Assembly (NCBI RefSeq): GCF_014836545.1
Contig: NZ_JACSQS010000005.1
Span: 97,594-161,593 of the forward strand
Origin: Stenotrophomonas lacuserhaii
GTDB taxonomy: Bacteria; Pseudomonadota; Gammaproteobacteria; Xanthomonadales; Xanthomonadaceae
Direction of reading: 5' to 3'
DNA length: 64,000 bases
Both the position numbers and the translations under genes were made by a program. The notes below the pieces were generated by a model, which had not been told where the DNA came from, ran no database searches, and saw only the letters and a list, made by a program, of their open reading frames with translations. Below are positions 43,982 to 53,301 of the stretch, piece by piece. Every line of letters begins with the position of its first letter. Position 1 is the stretch's first letter.

Positions 43982-44791
43982 ATGCCCCAGATCACCATGC
44001 GCCAGATGCTCGAAGCCGGCGTCCATTTCGGTCACCAGACCCGTTACTGGAACCCGAAGATGGCTCCGTACATCTTCGGTGCCCGTGGCAAGATTCACAT
44101 CATCAACCTGGAAAAGACCGTCCCGCTGTTCAACGATGCGATGAACTTCATCTCCTCGGTGGCCCAGAAGCGCGGCACCATCCTTTTCCTGGGCACCAAG
44201 CGCAGCGCGCGTGAGTCGATCCGCGAAGAAGCCGAGCGTTGCGGCATGCCGTTCATGAACCAGCGTTGGCTGGGCGGCACCCTGACCAACTTCCGTACCG
44301 TCAAGCAGTCGGTTGCCCGCCTGAAGGAACTGGAAGCCGGCGAAAACGACGGCAGCTTCGAGAAGCTGGTCAAGCACGAAGTGCTGGGCCTGCGTCGCGA
44401 GCGCGACAAGCTGGAAGCTTCGCTGGGCGGCATCAAGGACATGAACCGCCTGCCGGACGCGATCTTCGTGATCGATATCGGCCATGAAGACATCGCCATC
44501 AAGGAAGCCAAGAAGCTCGGCATCCCGGTGATCGCCGTGGTCGACACCAACTACAACCCGGAACTGGTGGACTACGCCATCCCGGGCAACGACGACGCCA
44601 TCCGTGCCGTGCAGCTGTACGCCCGCGCCGCCGCTGACTCCGTGCTGGAAGGCAAGGCCGCCGCGCCGCATGCCGCCACCGTGCGCGAAGAAGAGTTCGC
44701 CGAAGCCGCTGAAGGCGAAGAGGCCAAGCCGGCCCGTCGCGCTCCGGCCAAGAAGGCTGCGCCGAAGAAGTCCGACGACGCACAGGCCTGA
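43982..44791 (+). CDS. rpsB: Small-subunit ribosomal protein S2
   Basis: 269 residues from ATG 43982 (CAGGAG upstream). Conserved [43 protein letters not shown] and the C-terminal [20 protein letters not shown]. After about residue 240 it carries a Lys/Ala/Pro tail ([13 protein letters not shown]) longer than in E. coli S2. Followed by a hairpin and then tsf. Confidence 0.97.
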   Translation: MPQITMRQMLEAGVHFGHQTRYWNPKMAPYIFGARGKIHIINLEKTVPLFNDAMNFISSVAQKRGTILFLGTKRSARESIREEAERCGMPFMNQRWLGGTLTNFRTVKQSVARLKELEAGENDGSFEKLVKHEVLGLRRERDKLEASLGGIKDMNRLPDAIFVIDIGHEDIAIKEAKKLGIPVIAVVDTNYNPELVDYAIPGNDDAIRAVQLYARAAADSVLEGKAAAPHAATVREEEFAEAAEGEEAKPARRAPAKKAAPKKSDDAQA

Positions 44792-44866
44792 TCCAGGCCC
44801 CGGGTGGATGCGCTGCGTCCACCCGCCCTGCCGGCCGCTTCGGCGGCTGACAGCACCTTGTCATAC

Positions 44867-44888
44867 GGGCCGGCCAGCATGCCGGCCC
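44867..44888 (+). promoter_or_regulatory. Hairpin between rpsB and tsf
   Basis: GGGCCGGC, loop CAGCAT, GCCGGCCC: an 8-bp stem ending 27 bases before the tsf start, followed by a pyrimidine-rich stretch. It may partly terminate transcription so that S2 exceeds or differs from EF-Ts, or process the mRNA; inferred. Confidence 0.5.
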
Positions 44889-44915
44889 AACCCCTTTCTT
44901 TTGTGAGGTAATCCC

Positions 44916-45794
44916 ATGGAAATCACTGCTTCCCTGGTCAAGGAACTGCGCGAGCGCACCGGCGCCGGCATGATGGAATGCAAGAAGGCGCTCGTTGAGA
45001 ACAACGGCGACATCGAGGCATCCATCGAAGCGCTGCGCAAGTCCGGCCTGGCCAAGGCTGACAAGAAGTCCGACCGCGTTGCCGCCGAAGGCGTCATCGT
45101 GGCCGCCCAGGAAGCCGGCAAGGCCGTGCTGGTCGAGATCAACTCCGAAACCGACTTCGTCGCCAAGGATGAGAACTTCACCAACTTCGCCAAGTCGGTC
45201 GTCGACGTTGCGCTGTCCTCCGGCGCTGCCGACATCGATTCGCTGAAGGCCGCCAAGCTGGCTTCGGGCGACACCGTCGACGAGACCCGCGCTGCGGTCA
45301 TCGCCAAGGTCGGCGAGAAGGTCGACGTGCGTCGCATCGTGCGCCTGGAAAGCAGCAACAACGTGGCCGCCTACGTCCACGGCGGTCGCATCGGCGTGCT
45401 GGTGGAACTGGCCGGCGGCGATGCCGAACTGGCCCGTGGCCTGGCCATGCACGTGGCGGCGATGAATCCCCCGCACAACAAGGCGTCCGATGTTCCGGCC
45501 GACTTCGTTGCCAAGGAGAAGGAAATCGAGCTGGCCAAGATGACCGACAAGGACAAGGCCAAGCCGGCCGACATCCTGGAAAAGATCATCAGCGGCAAGA
45601 TCGCCAAGATCGTCAACGAAGTCACCCTGTACGGCCAGCCGTACGTGCTGAACACCGACCAGACCGTCGAGCAGGTGCTGAAGGCTGCCGGCGCCGACGT
45701 GGTGGGCTTCAAGCGCCTGGCTGTGGGCGAAGGCATCGAGAAGGTGGTGGAAGACTACGCCGCCGAGGTGATGAAGCAGGCCGGCCTGGCTTGA
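44916..45794 (+). CDS. tsf: Translation elongation factor Ts
   Basis: Nucleotide-exchange factor for EF-Tu. 292 residues. N-terminal UBA-like module with [18 protein letters not shown], then the core with [15 protein letters not shown] (EF-Tu contact) and the C-terminal module including [20 protein letters not shown] ribosome-binding site upstream. Last gene of the rpsB transcript; a strong terminator follows. Confidence 0.97.
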   Translation: MEITASLVKELRERTGAGMMECKKALVENNGDIEASIEALRKSGLAKADKKSDRVAAEGVIVAAQEAGKAVLVEINSETDFVAKDENFTNFAKSVVDVALSSGAADIDSLKAAKLASGDTVDETRAAVIAKVGEKVDVRRIVRLESSNNVAAYVHGGRIGVLVELAGGDAELARGLAMHVAAMNPPHNKASDVPADFVAKEKEIELAKMTDKDKAKPADILEKIISGKIAKIVNEVTLYGQPYVLNTDQTVEQVLKAAGADVVGFKRLAVGEGIEKVVEDYAAEVMKQAGLA

Positions 45795-45820
45795 TTGCCG
45801 GGTTGACCTGATTCACGAAG

Positions 45821-45845
45821 AAGCCGCGCTTTGCGCGGCTTTTTT
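45821..45845 (+). terminator. Terminator of rpsB-tsf
   Basis: AAGCCGCGC, loop TTT, GCGCGGCTT, ending in six T. Confidence 0.9.
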
Positions 45846-46004
45846 GTGCGTGCGGCGCAGGGGCCCCGGGCCAGCGCCGCACTGCCTTTGCGTTATGTGG
45901 CGTTCGGACCGATACTTCTTCCGGGGGAGTTCGTTTAGTGCAAGGGCCACTATGCAGATCTGTGACGGAACCCTCATCCCGCACCCTTGAACGATCGACT
46001 CGAT

Positions 46005-47543
46005 ATGCCTCCCGAGCTGACAGCCGTCCTGGCGCTCTGCCGCAATCTCCCGTCGCCTCCCGGCATCGCGCTGCGCATCATCGAACTGGCCCAGGATCCC
46101 GAAGCGGACCTCAGCACCGCCGCCGATATCATCGCCATCGACATGGCGCTCAGCGCGCGCATGCTGCGCATCGCCAATTCCCCGCTGTATGCCAGCCGCC
46201 GCCGGATCGACAACCTGGGCCAGGCGCTGACCATGCTCGGGCTCAATGCCACCCTCAGCCTGGCCCTGGGCTTCACCATTACCCAGGGCGTGGCAGGGAC
46301 GGCGGGCAGCCCCGAACAGGACCTGCGCGAACGCGCTTGGCGCCGCAGCATCCTCAGCGCGCTGGCCGCCAGCCAGCTGGGCCAGGCGCGCGGCCTGCGC
46401 CGGCTGGAAGAACTGATGCTGGCCGGCCTGCTGCAGGACATCGGTGTGCTTGCGCTGGCCCAGTCACACCCCGATACCTACCTGCCGCTGCTGCGTGACG
46501 CCGACAGCAACGCGGCCCTGCTGGACGCCGAACGCGCGCAGCTGCAGTGCACCCACGCCGAGGTCGGGGCCTACATGGCCGCGCAGTGGGACCTGCCCCG
46601 CTACCTCAGCGAAGCGATCGCGCGCAGTGAAGACGGCACCCCGTCCCAGGACACCTTCCAGGCCTGTGTCCAGCTGTCCGGCACGGTGGCCGACATCTGG
46701 CTGGACAGCGACCCCGACGCCGCACGCGAGCGCGCGCTTGAGCAGGTCCATGCCCGCCTGCAGCTGGACAGCGCGCAGTTCGACCAGGTGCTGGCGCAGA
46801 TCAGCCAGGCCCTGCCGACCATCGCCAGCCTGTTCGACACCGCGCCGACCACCCCGGCGCGCGTGCAGCTGCTGATCGACCACGCACAGGAGCTGGCGAC
46901 CCTGCGCAACCTGCGCCAGATGCAGGACGCCGAGCAGGCCCGCCGCCGCGCCGACGAGTTTGAAGCGCGGGCCAACCGGCTTACCGAACAGGCCCACCGC
47001 GATGCCCTGACCGGCGTGCTCAACCGCCGCCAGCTGGAAACCGTGCTGGAACAGGAATTCCTTCGCGCTACGCGGCACGGCTGGCCGCTTTCGGTGGCCT
47101 TCATCGACCTGGACGACTTCAAGAAGATCAACGATGCGCACGGCCACCTGACCGGCGATGAAGTGCTGCGCGAGTTCGCCGGCACGCTGCAGGGACAGCT
47201 GCGCACCAGCGACACGGTGGCGCGTTTTGGTGGCGAAGAGTTCGTCGCGCTGCTGCCCAACACCACCGAATCGGTCGCCCTGGATGTGATCCGCCGCGTG
47301 CTGGCGCGCATCGTGTCCACGCCGATGGCAATGCTGGAAGGCGGGCCGCTGTTCATCACCTTCTCCGCCGGCGTGGCGACCCAGGGGGGCTATGAACGCT
47401 TCGCCGACGTGCAGGACCTGCTGCGTGCCGCCGATGATGTGCTCTACCGCTCCAAGAACCTTGGCCGCAACCGGGTGATCGCGCGCTCCCCGGGCGATGG
47501 AGCGGCCCTGGCCCCACCGACCGAAGCCCCGTCCGCCGCCTGA
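46005..47543 (+). CDS. HDOD-GGDEF signalling protein, predicted diguanylate cyclase
   Basis: Cytosolic c-di-GMP synthase with an HDOD sensor or partner-binding domain. 512 residues from ATG 46005 (a TTG at 45987 adds six; neither has a good ribosome-binding site). The HDOD region is about 1-195 ([33 protein letters not shown]), then a linker helix and GGDEF domain ([15 protein letters not shown] near 330). The active site is GGEEF near residue 409, with RTSD five residues before it, matching an inhibitory I site. It lies between tsf and pyrH, genes usually adjacent in gammaproteobacteria. Confidence 0.9.
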   Translation: MPPELTAVLALCRNLPSPPGIALRIIELAQDPEADLSTAADIIAIDMALSARMLRIANSPLYASRRRIDNLGQALTMLGLNATLSLALGFTITQGVAGTAGSPEQDLRERAWRRSILSALAASQLGQARGLRRLEELMLAGLLQDIGVLALAQSHPDTYLPLLRDADSNAALLDAERAQLQCTHAEVGAYMAAQWDLPRYLSEAIARSEDGTPSQDTFQACVQLSGTVADIWLDSDPDAARERALEQVHARLQLDSAQFDQVLAQISQALPTIASLFDTAPTTPARVQLLIDHAQELATLRNLRQMQDAEQARRRADEFEARANRLTEQAHRDALTGVLNRRQLETVLEQEFLRATRHGWPLSVAFIDLDDFKKINDAHGHLTGDEVLREFAGTLQGQLRTSDTVARFGGEEFVALLPNTTESVALDVIRRVLARIVSTPMAMLEGGPLFITFSAGVATQGGYERFADVQDLLRAADDVLYRSKNLGRNRVIARSPGDGAALAPPTEAPSAA

Positions 47544-47628
47544 ACCAGAGCCCGCGCGCGAAATAACTACAGCAGCGCCGCGCTTGCCAGTAGAATCTGC
47601 CGGGAATTCACGCACCCTGAGGTCCCCC

Positions 47629-48360
47629 ATGTCCAAGCTCGCCTATCGCCGCATCCTGTTGAAACTTTCCGGGGAGGCGCTGATGGGGGACGAGGACTAC
47701 GGCATCGATCCCAAGATCATCAACCGCCTGGCCCGTGAAGTGGTCGAAGCCCAGCAGGCTGGCGCGGAAGTGGCACTGGTGATCGGTGGCGGCAACATCT
47801 TCCGCGGCGCCGGGCTGGCTGCAGGCGGCATGGATCGCGTCACCGGCGACCAGATGGGCATGCTGGCCACGGTGATCAATGCGCTGGCCATGCAGGACGC
47901 ACTGGAAAAAGTCGGCGCCAAGGCCCGCGTGATGAGCGCCATCAAGATAAACGACGTGTGCGAGGACTACATCCGCCGCCGCGCCATCCGCCACCTGGAA
48001 AAGGGCCGCCTGGTGATCTTCGCCGCCGGCGTCGGCAGTCCGTTCTTCACCACCGATTCGGGCGCCGCCCTGCGCGCCATCGAGATCGGCGCGGACCTGC
48101 TGCTGAAGGCCACCAAGGTCGATGGCGTCTACGACAAGGATCCGAACAAGTACAGCGATGCGGTGCGCTTCGACAGCCTGACCTACGACGAAGTGATCAT
48201 CCGCGGCCTGGAAGTGATGGATACCGCGGCCTTCGCCCTGGCGCGCGACAGCGACCTGCCGATGCGCGTGTTCGACATGGGCCAGCCGGGTGAGCTGCTG
48301 AAGATCCTGCACGGCGAGAACATCGGCACCCTGGTCAGCGGCCGCAATCCCGCCGCCTGA
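47629..48360 (+). CDS. pyrH: UMP kinase
   Basis: Phosphorylates UMP to UDP, feeding RNA and cell-wall nucleotide synthesis. 243 residues from ATG 47629, preceded by GAGG. Amino-acid-kinase fold: [46 protein letters not shown]-like [17 protein letters not shown] and [13 protein letters not shown] weak -10 (TAGAAT at 47591) could serve pyrH separately. Leads into frr after 90 bases. Confidence 0.97.
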   Translation: MSKLAYRRILLKLSGEALMGDEDYGIDPKIINRLAREVVEAQQAGAEVALVIGGGNIFRGAGLAAGGMDRVTGDQMGMLATVINALAMQDALEKVGAKARVMSAIKINDVCEDYIRRRAIRHLEKGRLVIFAAGVGSPFFTTDSGAALRAIEIGADLLLKATKVDGVYDKDPNKYSDAVRFDSLTYDEVIIRGLEVMDTAAFALARDSDLPMRVFDMGQPGELLKILHGENIGTLVSGRNPAA

Positions 48361-48412
48361 GCGCCGGATGCATGACCGGGGCCCTGCGGTCCCGGCTGGG
48401 CGCCTATTCGCC

Positions 48413-48418
48413 TATAAT
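48413..48418 (+). promoter_or_regulatory. -10 element ahead of frr
   Basis: Consensus TATAAT, 33 bases before the frr start, in the 90-base pyrH-frr gap. No good -35 is seen at 17 bases, so its strength is uncertain. Confidence 0.45.
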
Positions 48419-48450
48419 CGCCCGATTCCAGTAATACCCAGGACCGGGCG

Positions 48451-49008
48451 ATGCTCAACGACATCAAGCAGAACGCGCAGACGCGCATGGCCAAGAGCAT
48501 CGACGCTCTGCGCCACACCCTGACCACCATCCGCACCGGCCGCGCCTCGCCGGCGCTGCTGGACGGCATTTCCGTGCTGGCCTATGGCTCGCAGTCGCCG
48601 CTGGCCAACGTGGCCACCATCAGCGTTTCCGAAGGTCGTTCGCTGGTGATCTCGGTATTCGACAAGTCGCTGGTCGCAGCGGTCGAAAAGTCGATCTACG
48701 CCTCCGACCTGGGCCTGACCCCGACCGTGGTCGGCACCGTCATCCGCCTGAACCTGCCGCCGCTCACCGAAGAGCGCCGCAAGGAACTGGCCAAGACCGT
48801 GGGCAAGGAAGGCGAGGAAACCAAGGTCGCCATCCGCAACATCCGCCGTGATGCCAACCAGGAAGTAGCCAAGCTGCTCAAGGACAAGGAAATCACCGAG
48901 GACGACAAGAAGCGCGCCGAGGACGATATCCAGAAGCTGACCGACAGCAGCATCAAGGACGTGGACAAGGTCGTGGCGGAAAAAGAAAAGGAACTGATGG
49001 CGGTCTGA
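48451..49008 (+). CDS. frr: Ribosome recycling factor
   Basis: Splits post-termination ribosomes with EF-G. 185 residues, the family norm. Three-helix bundle plus small domain: RTGRASPALLDGI, LANVATISVSEGRSLVI, LNLPPLTEERRKELAKTV and the Lys/Asp/Glu-rich C-terminal helix DKKRAEDDIQKLTD. uppS follows after 5 bases. Confidence 0.97.
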   Translation: MLNDIKQNAQTRMAKSIDALRHTLTTIRTGRASPALLDGISVLAYGSQSPLANVATISVSEGRSLVISVFDKSLVAAVEKSIYASDLGLTPTVVGTVIRLNLPPLTEERRKELAKTVGKEGEETKVAIRNIRRDANQEVAKLLKDKEITEDDKKRAEDDIQKLTDSSIKDVDKVVAEKEKELMAV

Positions 49009-49013
49009 AGTCG

Positions 49014-49781
49014 ATGCCTTCAGCCCCGCCCCCGCTGCCCAGCGCGCTGCCGCGCCACGTTGCCATCATCATGGATGGCAACGGGCGTTGGGCGCAGCAG
49101 CGCCGCCGCCCGCGCATGATCGGCCATCGTGCCGGTGCCCGCGCGGTCAACCGCACCATCGACCGCTGCCTGGAACTGGGCATCCCGGCGCTGACCCTGT
49201 TCGCGTTCTCCAGCGAAAACTGGGGCCGCCCGGATGACGAGGTACAGGCCCTGATGAAGCTGTTCCTGCACGCGCTGGATCGCGAAGTGGACGAGCTGCA
49301 CCGGCGTGGCGTGCGCGTACGCTTCATCGGCGAACGCGAGCGATTCGGTGCCTCGCTGGTGAGCCGCATGCAACTGGCCGAACAGCGCACCGTGGACAAC
49401 ACGGCGATGACCCTGTCCATCGCCGCCAGCTACGGCGGCCGCCAGGACATCGCCCGTGCCGCGCGTACGCTGGCCCAGGAAGTGGCCGCCGGCCGCCTGT
49501 TGCCCGAACAGATCGATGAAGACCTGCTGGGCAGCCACGTGGCGCTGGCCGACATACCGGCCCCGGACCTGTTCATCCGCACCGGTGGCGACACCCGCAT
49601 CAGCAACTTCCTGCTGTGGCAGCTGGCCTACACCGAACTCTGGTTCACCGATGTACTGTGGCCGGACTTCGACACCGACCAGCTGCAGCGCGCGCTGGAC
49701 ACCTACGCCGGGCGGGAGCGCCGTTTCGGCCTGACCAGTGCCCAGATCGCTGCCCTGGCCACCGAGACGTCCAGCCCATGA
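49014..49781 (+). CDS. uppS: Undecaprenyl diphosphate synthase
   Basis: Makes the C55 lipid carrier for peptidoglycan and O-antigen. 255 residues. Active-site motif [16 protein letters not shown] with the catalytic Asp near residue 22, then [19 protein letters not shown] and [22 protein letters not shown]. Overlaps cdsA by 4 bases (ATGA). Confidence 0.96.
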   Translation: MPSAPPPLPSALPRHVAIIMDGNGRWAQQRRRPRMIGHRAGARAVNRTIDRCLELGIPALTLFAFSSENWGRPDDEVQALMKLFLHALDREVDELHRRGVRVRFIGERERFGASLVSRMQLAEQRTVDNTAMTLSIAASYGGRQDIARAARTLAQEVAAGRLLPEQIDEDLLGSHVALADIPAPDLFIRTGGDTRISNFLLWQLAYTELWFTDVLWPDFDTDQLQRALDTYAGRERRFGLTSAQIAALATETSSP

Positions 49782-50620
49782 CCAAGACCCGAGTCCTCGC
49801 CGCGCTGATCATGGCGCCGGCGGCCATCGCCGCGATCCTGCTGCTGCCCAGCCAATGGCTCGCCGCCGCCGCCGCCGCGGTGTTCCTGATCGGCCTGTGG
49901 GAATGGCTGAAGCTGGCGGGCGTGGAAGACACGCTGGCCCGCACCACCCTGCTGCTGCTCAACCTGGTGCTGATGGTGCTGGTGGTCTGGGACCGCGACG
50001 CGTCGCTGTTCCTGTTCCGCGTGGCTGCGCTGATCGGCGTCGGCTGGTGGCTGCTGGCCCTGCTGTGGCTGCGTTTCTTCAACTTCGGTGCACAGCCGGA
50101 CAGCCCGGCGCGCGCGCTCAAGCTGCTCGCCGGCACCCTAGCGATCCTGCCGGCGTGGGCCTCGCTGGTGCTGCTGCACGCCACCAGCGACCAGGGCCAC
50201 CTGTGGCTGCTGACCGCGCTGGCCGTGGTCTGGGCCGCCGATTCGGGCGCCTATTTCGCCGGCCGCACCTTCGGCCGCCACAAGCTGGCCCCGCGCATCA
50301 GCCCCAACAAGACCTGGGAAGGCCTGTTCGGTGGGCTGGTCGCCGGCCTGCTGGTGGCTACCGCGTTCGGCCTTGGTTTCGGCGTGGATGCCTGGCAGCT
50401 GGTCACCCCTGCACAGTTGCCCTGGCTGCTGCTGGTGACGGTGGTGGCGGTGTTCGCCTCGGTGCTCGGCGACCTGTTCGAGAGCCTGCTCAAGCGCCAT
50501 GCCGGCGCCAAGGATTCGGGCCACATCATTCCCGGCCATGGCGGCGTGCTGGACCGTATCGACGGCGTATTGGCCGCATTGCCGGTGTTTGCCATCGGCA
50601 AGGAAATCTTCGGACTCTGA
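49778..50620 (+). CDS. cdsA: Phosphatidate cytidylyltransferase
   Basis: Integral membrane enzyme making CDP-diacylglycerol for all phospholipids. 280 residues from ATG 49778, which overlaps the uppS stop. About eight hydrophobic helices; the C-terminal CDS signature is complete ([20 protein letters not shown] followed by [14 protein letters not shown]), as is [13 protein letters not shown]. dxr starts 2 bases after its stop. Confidence 0.95.
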   Translation: MTKTRVLAALIMAPAAIAAILLLPSQWLAAAAAAVFLIGLWEWLKLAGVEDTLARTTLLLLNLVLMVLVVWDRDASLFLFRVAALIGVGWWLLALLWLRFFNFGAQPDSPARALKLLAGTLAILPAWASLVLLHATSDQGHLWLLTALAVVWAADSGAYFAGRTFGRHKLAPRISPNKTWEGLFGGLVAGLLVATAFGLGFGVDAWQLVTPAQLPWLLLVTVVAVFASVLGDLFESLLKRHAGAKDSGHIIPGHGGVLDRIDGVLAALPVFAIGKEIFGL

Positions 50621-50622
50621 CC

Positions 50623-51813
50623 ATGCATGCTGCCCCTGCCCTGCGCCGTGTCGCCGTGTTCGGCGCCACCGGCTCGATCGGCGCATCGGCGCTGGATGTC
50701 ATCGCGCGCCACCCGGACCGCTTCCAGCCAACCGTGCTGGCTGCCGGGACCCAGGTCGATGCGCTGATCGCGCTGTGCCTCGTCCACCGTCCGCTGCACG
50801 CGGTGATCGCCGATCAGGCGCTGTACCCGCGCCTGCGTGATGGCCTGCGCGAGGCCGGGCTGGCAACCACCGCCCACGCCGGCAGCGCTGCACTGGACAC
50901 GCTGGCCGCCGGCGATGACTGCGATACGGTGATCGCCGCGATCGTCGGTGCCGCCGGGTTGTCCTCCACGCTCGCCGCTGCGGCGGCAGGCAAGCGCCTC
51001 CTGCTGGCCAACAAGGAATCGCTGGTACTGGCCGGCGAACTGCTGATGCGCACCGCGCAGCAGGCGGGGGCGGAAATCATCCCGATCGACAGCGAACACA
51101 GCGCCATTTTCCAGTGCCTGCGCTCCCGCGACGCTACCCTGGAAGGCGCCGGCGTACGCCGCATCCTGCTGACCGCTTCCGGCGGCCCGTTCCGTGGCCG
51201 CAGCCGCGCCGAACTGGAACAGGTCACCCCGGCACAGGCCGTGGCGCACCCCAAGTGGTCGATGGGACCCAAGATTTCGGTGGATTCAGCCACCCTGATG
51301 AACAAGGGGCTGGAAGTCATCGAAGCCCACCACCTGTTCAACGTGCCGGCTTCGCGGATCGAGGTGCTGGTGCATCCGCAGAGCCTGGTCCATTCACTGG
51401 TCGAGTTCGTCGATGGCTCCACCCTGGCGCAGATGGGCCTGCCGGACATGCGCACCACCCTGGCGGTGGGGCTGGGCTGGCCGCAGCGCATCGATGCCGG
51501 GGTGGCCGGCCTGGATCTGCTGCGCCAGGGCCGGCTGGATTTCGAAGCTCCCGATACCGACGCCTTCCCCTGCCTGGCGCTGGCCTGGCAGGCCATGCAG
51601 GCCGGCGGCACCGCCGCGGCGGTCCTCAACGCGGCCAACGAGGAGGCCGTTTCAGCGTTTCTTCAGGGAAGGATAGGCTTCCTGACCATTCCCGCGCTTG
51701 TGGATAACGCGCTGTCAACACTGCCGGTCGAGCCTGCCGATACACTGGGTGGCCTGCTCGCCGCCGACCAGCGTGCCCGCCTGCTCACCCGGACTGCCAT
51801 CGAAGCCCTCTGA
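50623..51813 (+). CDS. dxr: 1-deoxy-D-xylulose 5-phosphate reductoisomerase
   Basis: First committed step of the non-mevalonate isoprenoid route; supplies the precursor used by UppS. 396 residues from ATG 50623; the frame is open far upstream as a cdsA shadow. NADPH site [14 protein letters not shown] at the N-terminus, then [14 protein letters not shown], metal and substrate motif [38 protein letters not shown], and a C-terminal helical domain. Confidence 0.96.
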   Translation: MHAAPALRRVAVFGATGSIGASALDVIARHPDRFQPTVLAAGTQVDALIALCLVHRPLHAVIADQALYPRLRDGLREAGLATTAHAGSAALDTLAAGDDCDTVIAAIVGAAGLSSTLAAAAAGKRLLLANKESLVLAGELLMRTAQQAGAEIIPIDSEHSAIFQCLRSRDATLEGAGVRRILLTASGGPFRGRSRAELEQVTPAQAVAHPKWSMGPKISVDSATLMNKGLEVIEAHHLFNVPASRIEVLVHPQSLVHSLVEFVDGSTLAQMGLPDMRTTLAVGLGWPQRIDAGVAGLDLLRQGRLDFEAPDTDAFPCLALAWQAMQAGGTAAAVLNAANEEAVSAFLQGRIGFLTIPALVDNALSTLPVEPADTLGGLLAADQRARLLTRTAIEAL

Positions 51814-51847
51814 ATGCACTGCCCTGCCACCACCACCGTGAGCTGCC

Positions 51848-53206
51848 ATGACTGAGTTCCTCGGATCGGTATGGTGGATGATCGTCAGCCTGGGCCTGCT
51901 CGTGACCATCCACGAGTTCGGGCACTACTGGGTGGCGCGCCGGTGCGGGATCAAGGTGCTGCGCTTTTCGGTGGGCTTCGGCAAGCCGCTGTGGTCGCGC
52001 CGCGACCGCCATGGCACCGAGTTCGCCATCGCCGCCATTCCGCTCGGCGGCTACGTGAAGATGCTGGATGAGCGCGAGGTGGAGGTGCACCCCCACGAGC
52101 GCGGACAGGCCTTCAACCACAAGACCGTCTGGCAGCGCATCGCGGTGGTCGCCGCCGGTCCGCTGGCCAACCTGCTGTTGTGCATGCTGCTGCTGTGGGC
52201 GATGTTCGTGATCGGCAAGCAGGATTATTCAGCTACCGTCGGCCGCGCCACGGGCATGGCCCAGGCCGCCGGCCTGCAGGGCGGCGAGCGCATCGTGTCG
52301 GTGGACGGCCGCAGCGTGGCCACCGTGGGCGAGGCCAGCATGGCGCTCACCGCGGCGGCGATGGACCGCCACGACGTCACCCTGCAGGTGGTCGACGCCC
52401 AGGAACGCCAGCACCAGCGTGTGCTGCCGCTGTCCCAGCTGCCGGCCGGCTTCGACGAACGCCGGGTCGCCCCGCTGGCCGGGATCAACTGGCAGTTCTG
52501 GCTGCAGCCGGCGCTGGTGGACCGGCTGGTGGACGACTCCGCCGTACGCGGCGTACTGCAACCCGGCGACCTGATCGTGGCGGTGGACGGCGAGCGCATC
52601 GATGCGGCAGACCAGGTCTACCCGGCCGTGCAGGCACTGGGCAAGCGCGGCGGGCCCGGCATGATCGACTTGCTGCGGGGCGGCGAGCGGCTGGCGCTGG
52701 AAGTCACCCCCCGGCAGGGTCTGGATGGCAACCGGCAGCCCGTCTGGCAGCTCGGCATCGGTTTTTCCGAGTCGCACGCCCCCGCCTACGACACCGTGCT
52801 GAAGTACGGCGCTTTCGCCGCCGTGCCCGTCGCCATCGGCGAAACCGGGCGCATGGCCGCCGATTCGCTGGGCATGATGCGCCGGATCGTCACCGGCAGC
52901 GCCTCGCTGCAGAACGTTTCCGGGCCGGTCACCATCGCCCGGGTAGCCAATGTTTCCGCGCAGCGGGGGCTGGATTGGTTCCTCCAGTTCCTGGCTTTGC
53001 TGTCGCTCAGCCTGTGCATCATCAACCTGTTGCCCATTCCCGTCTTGGACGGCGGGCACCTGCTGTATTACCTTATCGAGTTGGTCAAGGGCAGCCCGCT
53101 CAGTGAGCGCGCCATGGCCGCCGGGCAGTTTGTTGGCCTGGCGCTGCTGGCAGGGCTGATGGGATTGGCGTTCTACAACGACATCCTTGGCCTGGTCACC
53201 CGATGA
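51848..53206 (+). CDS. rseP: Site-2 intramembrane zinc protease RseP
   Basis: Cleaves the anti-sigma factor RseA in the sigma-E envelope stress cascade. 452 residues. Zinc motif HEFGH at residues 22-26 in the first helix; a PDZ tandem in the periplasm (about 110-300, e.g. GLQGGERIVSVDGRSV and VLQPGDLIVAVDGERID); and the third zinc ligand in LPIPVLDGGHLLYY near 395. 34 bases after dxr and just before bamA, the usual neighbourhood. Confidence 0.95.
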   Translation: MTEFLGSVWWMIVSLGLLVTIHEFGHYWVARRCGIKVLRFSVGFGKPLWSRRDRHGTEFAIAAIPLGGYVKMLDEREVEVHPHERGQAFNHKTVWQRIAVVAAGPLANLLLCMLLLWAMFVIGKQDYSATVGRATGMAQAAGLQGGERIVSVDGRSVATVGEASMALTAAAMDRHDVTLQVVDAQERQHQRVLPLSQLPAGFDERRVAPLAGINWQFWLQPALVDRLVDDSAVRGVLQPGDLIVAVDGERIDAADQVYPAVQALGKRGGPGMIDLLRGGERLALEVTPRQGLDGNRQPVWQLGIGFSESHAPAYDTVLKYGAFAAVPVAIGETGRMAADSLGMMRRIVTGSASLQNVSGPVTIARVANVSAQRGLDWFLQFLALLSLSLCIINLLPIPVLDGGHLLYYLIELVKGSPLSERAMAAGQFVGLALLAGLMGLAFYNDILGLVTR

Positions 53207-53301
53207 ACCTGGGCTCCTTGATGAACTTTTTCCTGCTGTCGCCGTCTACACGTCGGCATCCCGCATCCCGCAACACGCAATCGACCTCAACCGGACGTGA
53301 C

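Noticed and set aside
53203-53301. bamA start at the ATG overlapping the rseP stop
   Set aside because: It would add 33 polar residues ahead of a clear signal peptide. Translational coupling is possible but the internal ATG gives the normal precursor.
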